From the NCBI RefSeq assembly GCF_009696175.1, contig NZ_VUMM01000005.1, positions 1-64,000 of the forward strand: DNA of 64,000 nt, written 5' to 3'. Positions within the stretch are counted from its first letter, which is position 1; each line of letters begins with the position of its first letter. The notes beneath the pieces were generated by a model that saw nothing but the letters and a program-made list of their open reading frames with translations, was not told where the DNA came from and did no database searches. This DNA is from Floccifex porci. GTDB lineage: Bacteria; Bacillota_I; Bacilli_A; Erysipelotrichales; Erysipelotrichaceae. A program made the translations under genes and the position numbers. Below are positions 28,337-36,731 of the stretch, piece after piece.

Positions 28337-28401
28337 AATAACCTCCATATATGATATAATCTATTCAATTTTAAATCGAATAAAGAAGGGTGTAAAGGAA
28401 T

Positions 28402-29085
28402 ATGATTGGAACTTTTGTGAATGCAGGAATGATATTAATTGGAAGTATTGCAGGAAGTGTATTAAAAAAGGGGATTAAAGACAAATATAAAGAAGCTTTG
28501 TTTCTGGCTATGGGATTGGCTGCAACAGGATTAGGAATCAATTCCATTGTACAGAATATGCCAAATAGTGAGTATCCTGTCTTATTTATCGTTTCTTTGG
28601 CTATTGGAAGTCTGTTTGGAACAATATTGGATATCGATGGAAAATTCCACAAACTGGTGAATCGGTTTTCAACAAAAGGAAAACTGGCACAGGGACTATC
28701 TACAGGAATTCTTTTGTTCTGTATTGGAACTTTGTCTATTTTAGGACCAATCAATGCAGCTTTGTATAAGGATTATACTTTTTTATTCACAAATGCGACT
28801 TTGGATTTAGTGACATCTACTGTTCTGGCTTCTGCATATGGAATCGGTATGTGCATTGCAGCAGGGGTTTTATTTTTATGGCAGGGTTCTATATATGTTC
28901 TGGCTTTGTTTTTAGGGAATTTTATGAGTGCTTCTTTAATGTGTGAAATATCAATCGTTGGAGGATTTTTGATTTTCTGTTCAGGAATATCCATACTGGA
29001 AATTAAAAATATAAAAACATTAAATTTATTGCCATCACTACTGGTTCCGGTATTATTTTTTATAATATTAGCACTTATATGTTGA
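28402..29085 (+). CDS. DUF554-family integral membrane protein
   Basis: A 227-residue polytopic protein of the YdfK/YqgA (DUF554) family, recognised by the N-terminal MIGTFVNAGMILIGSIAGS and the central STGILLFCIGTLSILGPINA. Six or seven membrane helices are visible. Its function is not known; a transport role is commonly assumed for the family. AAGGA precedes the ATG. It is divergent from the acidic-protein gene. The gene stop overlaps the start of the clpB control region, and the -35 of clpB lies within its last codons. Confidence 0.85.
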   Translation: MIGTFVNAGMILIGSIAGSVLKKGIKDKYKEALFLAMGLAATGLGINSIVQNMPNSEYPVLFIVSLAIGSLFGTILDIDGKFHKLVNRFSTKGKLAQGLSTGILLFCIGTLSILGPINAALYKDYTFLFTNATLDLVTSTVLASAYGIGMCIAAGVLFLWQGSIYVLALFLGNFMSASLMCEISIVGGFLIFCSGISILEIKNIKTLNLLPSLLVPVLFFIILALIC

Positions 29086-29094
29086 CAGTGCTAA
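29068..29094 (+). promoter_or_regulatory. CIRCE element 1 of clpB, overlapping the -35
   Basis: The arms TTAGCACTT and CAGTGCTAA are separated by nine bases, as in HrcA operators. TTGACA (29082-29087) of the clpB promoter lies inside, so HrcA binding would block RNA polymerase. Confidence 0.82.
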
Positions 29095-29109
29095 AAAGTG
29101 ATGTATAAT
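29082..29109 (+). promoter_or_regulatory. clpB promoter
   Basis: Consensus TTGACA at 29082-29087 and TATAAT at 29104-29109 with a 16-base spacer. It is flanked on both sides by CIRCE elements. Confidence 0.85.
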
Positions 29110-29113
29110 ACAG

Positions 29114-29140
29114 TTAGCACTAATGAATAAAGAGTGCTAG
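29114..29140 (+). promoter_or_regulatory. CIRCE element 2 of clpB, over the transcription start
   Basis: The arms TTAGCACTA and GAGTGCTAG have a nine-base spacer. It covers the expected transcript start and ends just before GGGAGGT, the ribosome site. Confidence 0.88.
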
Positions 29141-29152
29141 GGAGGTGTTTTT

Positions 29153-31699
29153 ATGAACTTTGAAAAAATGTCAGAAAAGTTGCAGCAGATTATTATGAAC
29201 GCCATTAATCAGGCAAAAAGCTATCAGCATACCAGCGTGGATACCATTGATTTACTGGAAGCTATTTTTAAAGACGATGTCTTAGACGGATTATTTGATA
29301 AAGTTCATGTAGACAAACAAAGAGCTTTACAGCTTATTGAACAGGAAAACAATCGAGTAGTAAAAGGAAATGTACAGAATCTGAACTTTTCCAATGAAGT
29401 CATTCGATCTTTTGATAAAGCCGAAAAATGGGCAAGTCAACACGATGAAACGTATTTAAGTGTTGCAACTGTATGGTTAAGCTTAATGTTTAATCAATCT
29501 TATATTTCAAAAAAACTGGTGAAAGAATTTAATCTGAATGAATCGCAATGCCAGAATATGGAACTGGAAAGACGAAATGGGAAAAAATATGACACACCCA
29601 ATTCAGAAGAAAATGTAGAAGCGTTAAAGAAATATGGTAGAGATTTAGTTCAGGATGTTAAGGATGGAAAAATTGATCCGATTATTGGACGTGATGATGA
29701 AATTCGTCGTGTTATGCAGATTTTATCTCGTAAAACGAAGAATAATCCGGTATTAATTGGAGAACCAGGAGTTGGTAAAACGGCTGTAGTAGAAGGAATC
29801 GCCTGGCGTATCATGAAAGGGGATGTTCCTGAATCCTTAAAAGAAAAACGACTGATCGAACTGGATATGGGTTCCTTAATTGCTGGAGCAAAATATCGTG
29901 GGGAGTTTGAAGAACGATTAAAAGCAATCCTGGATGAAGTAAAAAAATCAGATGGACAGATTATTCTGTTTATTGATGAAATCCATAATCTGGTTGGAGC
30001 TGGTAAAACAGAAGGATCTATGGATGCAGCTAATCTGTTGAAACCAATGCTGGCTCGTGGAGAGCTTCATTGTATTGGTGCAACTACTTTTAATGAATAT
30101 CGTAAATATATTGAAAAGGATGCTGCTTTGGAAAGACGTTTTCAGAAAGTACAGGTACAGGAACCAAGTGTAGAAGACACAATCAGTATTCTTCGTGGCC
30201 TGAAGTCTCGTTTTGAATCGTTCCATGGAGTCCGTATTCTGGATGAATCTCTGATTGCTGCAGCTACCTTATCGGATCGTTATATCACAGATCGTTTTCT
30301 TCCAGATAAAGCCATTGATCTGGTGGATGAAGCCTGTGCAACTTTAAAGGTAGAAATGGAAAGCATGCCTCAGGAACTGGATGAATTGCAGAGAAAGATC
30401 CTTCAGCTTCAGATTGAAAAAACATCTTTGATGAAGGAAGAAGAACCAAAAGCCGTCCAAAGACGAAACGAAATCGTACAGGAACTGGCAAAATTACAGT
30501 CAAAGAAAGACGAAATGCATTCCAGATGGGAAGATGAAAAGAATGAACTGGCCAATGCACAAACGGATAAGCAGGCTCTGGAAAAAGCAAGACTGGACCT
30601 GGAACAGGCACGAAATGAAATGCGTTATGAGGATGCAGCCAGACTTCAGTATGGAATCATTCCAGATCTGGAAAAGAAAATTGCCGGTCATAAAGTGCAT
30701 CAGGAAGATGCACTGATTCAGGAAACGGTGGATGAAGAAAGCATTGCTCGAATTGTATCTAGATGGACCGGAGTGGAAGTATCCAGACTGGTAGAAGGAC
30801 AAAGAGAAAAACTGCTTCATCTGCAGGATGAACTGGGTAAAAGAGTTGTTGGGCAAGATCACGCTCTTGAACTGGTTACCGATGCGATCTTACGTTCAAA
30901 AGCACAGATTCAGGATGAAAATCGACCAATTGGTGCCTTTATGTTCTTAGGACCTACTGGAGTTGGAAAGACCGAAGTTGCCAAAGCTTTAGCACAGCAG
31001 CTGTTTGATGATGAAAGACATATTATTCGAATTGATATGTCAGAATATATGGAAAAACACAGTGTGTCCCGTTTGATTGGAGCTCCTCCAGGATATGTAG
31101 GATACGATGAAGGAGGACAGTTAACAGAAGCGGTTCGAAGAAATCCTTACAGCATTGTGTTATTTGATGAAATTGAAAAAGCACATCCAGATGTATTCAA
31201 TACACTGCTTCAGATTTTAGATGATGGACGAATTACCGATTCAAAGGGAGTAACGGTTGACTTTAAAAATACAATTATTATCTTAACAAGCAATCTGGGT
31301 TCACAATATGCATTTGAGCCAGGAGATCATTACAATGATTATATGAATGAGGTGAAGACATTCTTTAAACCAGAGTTTATTAATCGTATTGATGAGATTA
31401 TTGTCTTCAATGCACTGGATTCCAATTCCTTCTCGAAGATTGCGAAAAAATTTATTGGTCTGCTGGCAAAAAGATTGGAAAATAGAGATATTCATTTACA
31501 AGTCAGTGAATCCGCTTATCAACAGATCGCAAGTCAGGGTGTGGATCCCGTTTATGGAGCACGTCCTATGAAACGATACATTCAGAAATACATTGAAACT
31601 CCAATTGCTCATAAGATCATTGAAAAAGGTGTTGTGAAAGATGCAACAATAAAAGTTGATTTTAATGGTGACTATACATTTGATTGGATAGACGTTTAA
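29153..31699 (+). CDS. clpB: ClpB disaggregase
   Basis: A hexameric AAA+ chaperone that pulls polypeptides out of aggregates together with DnaK. The 848-residue protein has an N-terminal Clp-N repeat domain (1-145) and NBD1 with GEPGVGKT near residue 205 and arginine-rich ERRFQ. The coiled-coil middle domain that marks ClpB over ClpA/C spans about 405-525. NBD2 has GPTGVGKTE near residue 600 and a ClpB-type C-terminal small domain ([10 protein letters not shown]). No ClpP loop is apparent. Its paired CIRCE operators place it under HrcA. GGGAGGT precedes the start. Confidence 0.96.
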   Translation: MNFEKMSEKLQQIIMNAINQAKSYQHTSVDTIDLLEAIFKDDVLDGLFDKVHVDKQRALQLIEQENNRVVKGNVQNLNFSNEVIRSFDKAEKWASQHDETYLSVATVWLSLMFNQSYISKKLVKEFNLNESQCQNMELERRNGKKYDTPNSEENVEALKKYGRDLVQDVKDGKIDPIIGRDDEIRRVMQILSRKTKNNPVLIGEPGVGKTAVVEGIAWRIMKGDVPESLKEKRLIELDMGSLIAGAKYRGEFEERLKAILDEVKKSDGQIILFIDEIHNLVGAGKTEGSMDAANLLKPMLARGELHCIGATTFNEYRKYIEKDAALERRFQKVQVQEPSVEDTISILRGLKSRFESFHGVRILDESLIAAATLSDRYITDRFLPDKAIDLVDEACATLKVEMESMPQELDELQRKILQLQIEKTSLMKEEEPKAVQRRNEIVQELAKLQSKKDEMHSRWEDEKNELANAQTDKQALEKARLDLEQARNEMRYEDAARLQYGIIPDLEKKIAGHKVHQEDALIQETVDEESIARIVSRWTGVEVSRLVEGQREKLLHLQDELGKRVVGQDHALELVTDAILRSKAQIQDENRPIGAFMFLGPTGVGKTEVAKALAQQLFDDERHIIRIDMSEYMEKHSVSRLIGAPPGYVGYDEGGQLTEAVRRNPYSIVLFDEIEKAHPDVFNTLLQILDDGRITDSKGVTVDFKNTIIILTSNLGSQYAFEPGDHYNDYMNEVKTFFKPEFINRIDEIIVFNALDSNSFSKIAKKFIGLLAKRLENRDIHLQVSESAYQQIASQGVDPVYGARPMKRYIQKYIETPIAHKIIEKGVVKDATIKVDFNGDYTFDWIDV

Positions 31700-31726
31700 A
31701 AAACCAGAATATTTTCTGGTTTTTTA
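31698..31726 (+). terminator. Terminator after clpB
   Basis: The stem AAACCAGAA/TTCTGGTTT is followed by a T run and directly precedes the feo promoter. Confidence 0.85.
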
Positions 31727-31727
31727 T

Positions 31728-31760
31728 TTGACTTAAATAGTTAGTGATGGTAAACTATTT
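31728..31760 (+). promoter_or_regulatory. feo promoter with an inverted repeat over the spacer and -10
   Basis: TTGACT at 31728-31733 and TAAACT at 31751-31756 have a 17-base spacer. The inverted repeat AAATAGTT (31735-31742)/AACTATTT (31753-31760) spans the spacer and the -10. A position like this suits a repressor operator, perhaps for an iron-sensing regulator; the protein is not identified. Confidence 0.55.
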
Positions 31761-31782
31761 CTAGTTAGAAAGGACTAACCAT

Positions 31783-31998
31783 ATGAACTTAACGAATGCA
31801 GAGATTGGAAAAGAATATATTATTCAGTCTATCGATACTCAGGATGACGAATTGAACTCCTTTTTATTCACATTGGGATGTTATAGTGGACAAGCAATTA
31901 CCGTTTTAGCCAATAAAAAGAATGGTATTGTCATTTCAATTAAAGATTCACGTTATAATATCGACTTAAATCTTGCGAATCTGATTTCTATAATTTAG
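31783..31998 (+). CDS. feoA: Ferrous iron transport protein A
   Basis: A 71-residue SH3-like cytoplasmic protein that assists FeoB. The sequence shows the short beta-rich pattern with CYSGQAITVLANKKNGIVISIKDSRYNIDLNLA, typical of FeoA/DtxR-type SH3 domains. AAAGGA at 31769-31774 precedes the ATG and lies in the loop of a small GTTAG/CTAAC hairpin, which could tune translation. feoB follows after about 50 bases. Length and order match the usual feoA-feoB operon. Confidence 0.88.
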   Translation: MNLTNAEIGKEYIIQSIDTQDDELNSFLFTLGCYSGQAITVLANKKNGIVISIKDSRYNIDLNLANLISII

Positions 31999-32022
31999 AA
32001 ATCTATTTTTTAAGTCTTAAAG

Positions 32023-32036
32023 TTAGTCTTGACTAA
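32023..32036. repeat. Inverted repeat between feoA and feoB
   Basis: TTAGTC-TT-GACTAA is a perfect six-base inverted repeat with a two-base centre, just upstream of the feoB ribosome site AGGAGG (32038-32043). It shares the GTTAG core with the GTTAG/CTAAC repeat before feoA. Confidence 0.5.
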
Positions 32037-32049
32037 TAGGAGGGTGTAT

Positions 32050-34026
32050 ATGAGAATTGCTTTAGCAGGAAATCCAAATAGTGGAAAAACGACAATGTAC
32101 AATGCTTTGACTGGAAAAAATGAAAAAGTAGGAAACTGGGCTGGTGTAACAGTGGATAAAAGAGAGAGTTCATTAAAAAAAGGATTCTGTAAAGAGGAGT
32201 GTGTAATTGTAGATTTACCCGGTGCTTATTCGATGTCTCCTTTTACTTCCGAAGAAAGTATTACCAGTTCGTATGTAAAGAATGAAAAACTAGATGTTAT
32301 TATCAATATTGTAGATGCGACGAATTTAAGTCGTAGTTTATTCTTTTCTACACAATTACTGGATTTATCCATTCCAGTGGTCATTGCGTTAAATAAAAAT
32401 GATATAAATGTAAAAAAAGATACACAAATCAATGAAAAATTATTATCGGAAAAATTAAACTGTCCAGTAATAAAAACCGTTTCAACTTCCAGTGAAGGAT
32501 TAAAGGAAGTTATTGAAAAAGCGATATTGGTTAAAGGAAAAAAGCAGATCTCCCCTTATCATGAAGCATCTTATGATCATAGTCTTAAATCAGAAGTGGA
32601 AAAAGCCGATCGCAAACGATTTGATTTTGTCAGTGAAATCGTAAAACAAGTGGAAACACGTAAAATTGAAACCAATGTAAGAAATCAACAAGATCGTTTA
32701 GATGATATAATTACCAATCCATTGTTTGGCCTTCCATTATTTGCGATTGTGATGTTTTGTGTATTTTATATTTCTCAATCAACGATTGGACCATGGCTGG
32801 CAGATTATTTAGTGGGGTGGATTGAAACATTCCAGGGATATGTTGGCAATCTATTAGCAAATGCCAATCCATTTTTACAGGCTTTAATTGTAGATGGAAT
32901 CATAGGAGGAGTTGGAGCGGTTGTTGGATTCCTTCCTCTGGTTATGGTAATGTATTTCTTGTTGGCGTTATTGGAAGACTGTGGATATATGGCTAGAGCT
33001 ACAGTTGTTTTGGATCCTGTATTCAAAAAAGTGGGTCTGTCTGGAAAATCTGTCATTCCGATGATTATTGGAACCGGATGTGCCATACCTGCAATTATGG
33101 CTTGTCGTACCATTCGCAATGAAAGGGAACGAAGAGCAACCGCAATGTTGACACCATTTATGCCATGTGGAGCGAAATTGCCAGTTATCGCATTATTTGC
33201 AGGGGCTTTCTTTCCAGATGTTCCATGGCTTGGAACAATGATGTATTTTGTCGGGATCCTCTTGATCTTGATTGGAGCTTTTATTGTAAAAGCGGTAACA
33301 GGATTTAAATATCGAAAATCTTTCTTTATTATTGAATTGCCAGAATACAAGATTCCAAGTTTAAAGCTGGCGGTTACATCAATGTTTGAAAGAGGAAAAG
33401 CATATATTGTCAAAGCGGGAACCATTATTTTGGTTTGTAATACAGTTGTACAAATCATGCAGTCCTTCAACTGGAGTTTTCAAGTGGTTGAAGCAGGATT
33501 GGAATCTACATCCATATTGGCTTCTTTAGCTACACCGATTGCTTACATACTTATCCCAATTACTGGTGTTTGTGCATGGCAATTGGCGGCTGCTTCCATA
33601 ACAGGTTTTATCGCAAAAGAAAATGTTGTGGGAACCCTGGCTGTTTGTTATGGTTTATCGGCTTTCATTGATACAGAAGAACTGGCATTGATCGGAAGTG
33701 GAAATGTTGTTATGACAACAATGGCAATCACAAAGGTTGCAGCTTTGGCATATTTGATGTTTAATTTATATACACCACCTTGTTTTGCGGCACTGGGTGC
33801 GATGAACTCAGAAATGAAAAGTAAAAAGTGGTTATTGGCTGCAATCTTTTTACAGTTAGGAATGGGATATACTGTGGCCTTCCTTGTATATCAGATTGGT
33901 ACAATCATGACTATCCATACATTAGGACCTGGATTTTTACCTGGATTACTGATTGTTCTATTCTTCATTGGATGTATTTTATTGCGGATTCATAAGACAA
34001 ATATAGAATTGAAGGAGGAAAAATAA
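32050..34026 (+). CDS. feoB: Ferrous iron transport protein B
   Basis: The main Fe2+ uptake permease of anaerobes. The 658-residue protein starts with a G-protein domain (G1 GNPNSGKTT at residues 6-14, G3 DLPGAYS, G4 NKND), then a helical GDI-like region. The C-terminal half is membrane-embedded with two Gate motifs, including IIGTGCAIPAIMACRTI and TPFMPCGAKLPV, whose cysteines are conserved. ATG 32050 is chosen because AGGAGG lies seven bases upstream; an earlier in-frame TTG-type start lacks a ribosome site. A tiny Cys-rich gene follows two bases after the stop. Confidence 0.95.
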   Translation: MRIALAGNPNSGKTTMYNALTGKNEKVGNWAGVTVDKRESSLKKGFCKEECVIVDLPGAYSMSPFTSEESITSSYVKNEKLDVIINIVDATNLSRSLFFSTQLLDLSIPVVIALNKNDINVKKDTQINEKLLSEKLNCPVIKTVSTSSEGLKEVIEKAILVKGKKQISPYHEASYDHSLKSEVEKADRKRFDFVSEIVKQVETRKIETNVRNQQDRLDDIITNPLFGLPLFAIVMFCVFYISQSTIGPWLADYLVGWIETFQGYVGNLLANANPFLQALIVDGIIGGVGAVVGFLPLVMVMYFLLALLEDCGYMARATVVLDPVFKKVGLSGKSVIPMIIGTGCAIPAIMACRTIRNERERRATAMLTPFMPCGAKLPVIALFAGAFFPDVPWLGTMMYFVGILLILIGAFIVKAVTGFKYRKSFFIIELPEYKIPSLKLAVTSMFERGKAYIVKAGTIILVCNTVVQIMQSFNWSFQVVEAGLESTSILASLATPIAYILIPITGVCAWQLAAASITGFIAKENVVGTLAVCYGLSAFIDTEELALIGSGNVVMTTMAITKVAALAYLMFNLYTPPCFAALGAMNSEMKSKKWLLAAIFLQLGMGYTVAFLVYQIGTIMTIHTLGPGFLPGLLIVLFFIGCILLRIHKTNIELKEEK

Positions 34027-34027
34027 T

Positions 34028-34174
34028 ATGGCAGATGCGATTGCGATTGGATTAATAGGTATTCTATTATTTTTAGCAATTCGATATATTGTAAAACAGA
34101 AAAAAGCAGGGGCACATTGCATTGGCTGTCCGGCACAAAAAGGATGCTGTCATTGTTCAAATAAAAAACTATAG
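34028..34174 (+). CDS. FeoB-associated Cys-rich small membrane protein
   Basis: A 48-residue protein with one N-terminal membrane helix (about residues 3-20) and a C-terminal cytoplasmic tail bearing five cysteines in CIGCPAQKGCCHC. This matches the small FeoB-associated Cys-rich proteins found downstream of feoB in Firmicutes, where they may replace FeoC. GGAGGAAAA overlaps the end of feoB and serves as ribosome site. The cysteines could bind Fe2+ or a cluster and regulate FeoB. It is too short for most gene finders but is supported by its position and composition. Confidence 0.82.
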   Translation: MADAIAIGLIGILLFLAIRYIVKQKKAGAHCIGCPAQKGCCHCSNKKL

Positions 34175-34180
34175 TTTTAA

Positions 34181-34209
34181 AAAAGACATGATTTCGGATC
34201 ATGTCTTTT
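34181..34209. terminator. Bidirectional terminator between the feo operon and the lipoprotein gene
   Basis: The long stem AAAAGACATGAT/ATCATGTCTTTT has a small loop and T runs on both strands. It reaches into the stop codon of the leftward gene. Confidence 0.85.
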
Positions 34210-34945
34210 AATCTGCGTTTTCTTTTACTTTTGTATTTGAATAAGCACAATAGCTGCGGACTTTAAATGAATTTCCATCATATGTACCATATACACGAAT
34301 TTTACCGGTATATTCAATTTCCAGACCAGTAAGTGCGATTTTTTGACCATCGCCTGTCTCCATAAAAGTACCATCTCCATCTAAAGGAACATATCCTTCC
34401 ATGGCAAAGGTCTGATTGATATACGAATCGGAAGCGTTGGCTATTTCACTAGCCTGTTTTACTTTTGAACCAGGGGCATCTCTTAGATTTTCCCAGTCCG
34501 TTAAATCGTTCTTATCCTTTTTAACTTCTTCTTTTTCTGTCTCCTTATTTTCTTTTGTTTCTTCCTGTTCTTCTTCTTCTTTTTCTTCTACTTTGCTGGT
34601 CGTACTGGATTTAATTGTAATAGCTAATGTATTGGATTTAACATCTTCTACCTGGGCATATATATGGAATTTACCAGCTGATTTGAATGTTAAGTAGGCA
34701 GTATCTCCTTTGACTTTGATTTCTCCACCAAATAAAGAAAAATCATCTTCTGTTAACTGGTAATCAGGTTCTGTATCAATTTCAACTTCAATAGTCTGAT
34801 TTGTATAATACTTATTATCATCCTCTAATTCCAGTTCAATGGATTTAAGAGATGTACCCTTTTCTTCTTCATCGTCCTTAAATCCACAACCCGTAATAAG
34901 AAAAAGTGTTAAGAAACAGGAAAGAATTCTTTTTATTGTTTTCAT
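34208..34945 (-). CDS. Lipoprotein with an Ig-like segment and an acidic linker
   Basis: A 245-residue secreted lipoprotein with signal peptide and lipobox LITGC (Cys20). Residues 30-115 look beta-rich, in the manner of bacterial Ig-like repeats (IEVEIDTEPDYQLTEDDF, YLTFKSAGKFHIYAQV). A Glu/Lys-rich linker (about 120-150) follows, then a C-terminal beta-rich domain with FMETGDGQKIALTGLEI and IRVYGTYDG that may be an OB-type fold. AGGGGG precedes the ATG. No neighbour gives a pathway. A surface anchoring or ligand-binding role is inferred only. Confidence 0.7.
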   Translation of the reverse strand: MKTIKRILSCFLTLFLITGCGFKDDEEEKGTSLKSIELELEDDNKYYTNQTIEVEIDTEPDYQLTEDDFSLFGGEIKVKGDTAYLTFKSAGKFHIYAQVEDVKSNTLAITIKSSTTSKVEEKEEEEQEETKENKETEKEEVKKDKNDLTDWENLRDAPGSKVKQASEIANASDSYINQTFAMEGYVPLDGDGTFMETGDGQKIALTGLEIEYTGKIRVYGTYDGNSFKVRSYCAYSNTKVKENAD

Positions 34946-35040
34946 TTGGAAATCCCCCTTTCTTTCTTTTATTGTAACATAAAAAGATTTTAAAATTGTG
35001 TCATTTTATGTTATATTACTAAGGGTTTGAGAGGAATAAC

Positions 35041-36630
35041 ATGAATATAGAAAAGGAAATTAATAGAAGAAGAACATTTGCCATTATTTCCCATCCCGAT
35101 GCTGGAAAAACAACTTTAACAGAGAAATTCTTATTATATGGAGGAGCCATTCAAATGGCAGGAGCTGTTAAAGGAAAAAAACATTCGAAACATGCAGTAT
35201 CGGACTGGATGGAAATTGAAAAACAAAGAGGAATTTCTGTTACAAGCTCTGTTATGCAGTTTGAATATGACAATTACTGTATTAATATTCTGGATACTCC
35301 AGGACACCAGGATTTCTCAGAAGATACATATCGTACATTGATGGCGGCCGATAGTGCTGTCATGGTTATAGATGGTTCAAGAGGAATTGAACCACAGACA
35401 CGTAAGCTATTTAAAGTTTGTGCAATGCGACACATTCCTATTTTTACATTTATTAATAAAATGGATCGTGAAGCGAAAAATCCTTTTGACTTAATGGAAG
35501 AACTGGAAACTGAATTTGGAATTGGAACGTATCCAGTGAACTGGCCAATTGGTTCAGGGGATCGATTTAAAGGTGTATACGATCGAGATAAAAAACACAT
35601 TCTGGCTTTTGATAATAGTGAAAGAGGAAAAAAGAAAGCGGATAAAATTGAAGTGTCTTTAGATGATCCAGACACATTGTATCAGTTGATTGGAGAAGAA
35701 TTGACAGATCAGTTAATAGAAGATGTAGAATTACTGGATGGAGCCAGTTATGAATTTGATCTGAATCAGGTTCATCATGGGCAATTGACACCGGTGTTTT
35801 TTGGATCGGCTCTGACAAATTTTGGGGTAGAGCCATTCCTTCAGAACTTTTTGAAAATGACACCTTCTCCTCTGGCACGAAAAGCACAGGATACCATCGT
35901 AGATCCAGTATCCAGTCCATTTTCTGCATTTGTCTTTAAAATTCAGGCCAATATGAATAAAGCACATCGAGATCGTATTGCGTTTATGCGAATCTGTTCG
36001 GGTCGATTTGATAAAGACATGAATGTATATCATGTTCAAAGAAATAAATCGATGAAACTGTCTCAGCCTCAGCAAATGATGGCACAGGATCGTGAAGTCA
36101 TTGACGAAGCGTATGCAGGGGATATTATCGGGGTATTTGATCCAGGAATTTTTTCCATTGGGGATACTGTATGTGATCCGAAAATGAAAATAAAGTTTGA
36201 CAACATTCCAACTTTTGCACCAGAACATTTTGAACTGATCATTCAGAAAGACACTTTAAAACGTAAACAGTTTGTTAAGGGAGTTTCTCAAATTGCCCAG
36301 GAAGGAGCCATTCAAATTTATCAGGAACCTTCTACCGGTGTTGAAAAAGTATATGTGGGAGTGGTCGGTGTCTTGCAGTTTGAAGTACTGGAATATCGTC
36401 TAAAACAGGAATACAATGTAGACATCATACGAGAACCATTGTCTTATCAGTATGTTCGATGGATTCAGAATGAAGACATTGATATAAAATCTTTAAAAAT
36501 TTCATTGGATGCTAAATTATTACAGGATTTCAGAGGAAATTATTTAATTTTATTTAATAGTACGTATACGATCAAAAGTATACTGGATCGAAATCCAGGA
36601 TTAATTCTTGCAGAAGTGAATACAAAATAA
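35041..36630 (+). CDS. prfC: Peptide chain release factor 3
   Basis: A GTPase that recycles RF1/RF2 from the ribosome after termination. The 529-residue protein has the G1 motif SHPDAGKTTLTEK, the RF3-specific KKHSKHAVSDWMEIEKQRGISV switch region (given in parts: KGKKHS and EKQRGISVTSS), G3 DTPGHQDF and G4 NKMDRE. Domains II and III follow, including VGVVGVLQFEVLEYRLKQEY, a strong RF3 hallmark. Length matches RF3 rather than EF-G. GAGAGG precedes the ATG. The gene is monocistronic; the htpG control region begins directly after. Confidence 0.95.
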   Translation: MNIEKEINRRRTFAIISHPDAGKTTLTEKFLLYGGAIQMAGAVKGKKHSKHAVSDWMEIEKQRGISVTSSVMQFEYDNYCINILDTPGHQDFSEDTYRTLMAADSAVMVIDGSRGIEPQTRKLFKVCAMRHIPIFTFINKMDREAKNPFDLMEELETEFGIGTYPVNWPIGSGDRFKGVYDRDKKHILAFDNSERGKKKADKIEVSLDDPDTLYQLIGEELTDQLIEDVELLDGASYEFDLNQVHHGQLTPVFFGSALTNFGVEPFLQNFLKMTPSPLARKAQDTIVDPVSSPFSAFVFKIQANMNKAHRDRIAFMRICSGRFDKDMNVYHVQRNKSMKLSQPQQMMAQDREVIDEAYAGDIIGVFDPGIFSIGDTVCDPKMKIKFDNIPTFAPEHFELIIQKDTLKRKQFVKGVSQIAQEGAIQIYQEPSTGVEKVYVGVVGVLQFEVLEYRLKQEYNVDIIREPLSYQYVRWIQNEDIDIKSLKISLDAKLLQDFRGNYLILFNSTYTIKSILDRNPGLILAEVNTK

Positions 36631-36636
36631 AAAAAT

Positions 36637-36663
36637 ATAGCACTCATATGTTGACAGTGCCAA
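36637..36663 (+). promoter_or_regulatory. CIRCE-like element 1 of htpG, overlapping the -35
   Basis: The arms ATAGCACTC and CAGTGCCAA have a nine-base spacer. TTGACA (36651-36656) lies inside, and the segment ATATGTTGACAGTGC is identical to that before clpB. Confidence 0.75.
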
Positions 36664-36679
36664 TTTGAAGTTGTATAAT
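36651..36679 (+). promoter_or_regulatory. htpG promoter
   Basis: Consensus TTGACA at 36651-36656 and TATAAT at 36674-36679 with a 17-base spacer, between two CIRCE elements. Confidence 0.85.
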
Positions 36680-36705
36680 TAGCACGTTCGATATAAGAGT
36701 GCTAA
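36679..36705 (+). promoter_or_regulatory. CIRCE element 2 of htpG
   Basis: The arms TTAGCACGT and GAGTGCTAA with a nine-base spacer overlap the last base of the -10 and cover the transcript start. Confidence 0.85.
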
Positions 36706-36731
36706 TTTTTATTTTTCAAAGGAGTGATAAC

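Noticed and set aside
29948-30862. Several long open frames on the minus strand inside clpB
   Set aside because: They lack ribosome sites and promoters and have compositions typical of reverse-strand shadows of a strongly coded gene.
31735-31779. DtxR/IdeR or Fur box before feoA
   Set aside because: The arms are there but the spacing does not fit the 19-base boxes known for these regulators.
32805-33470. A 221-codon open frame antisense to feoB
   Set aside because: It has no ribosome site and lies fully within well-supported membrane domain sequence of feoB.
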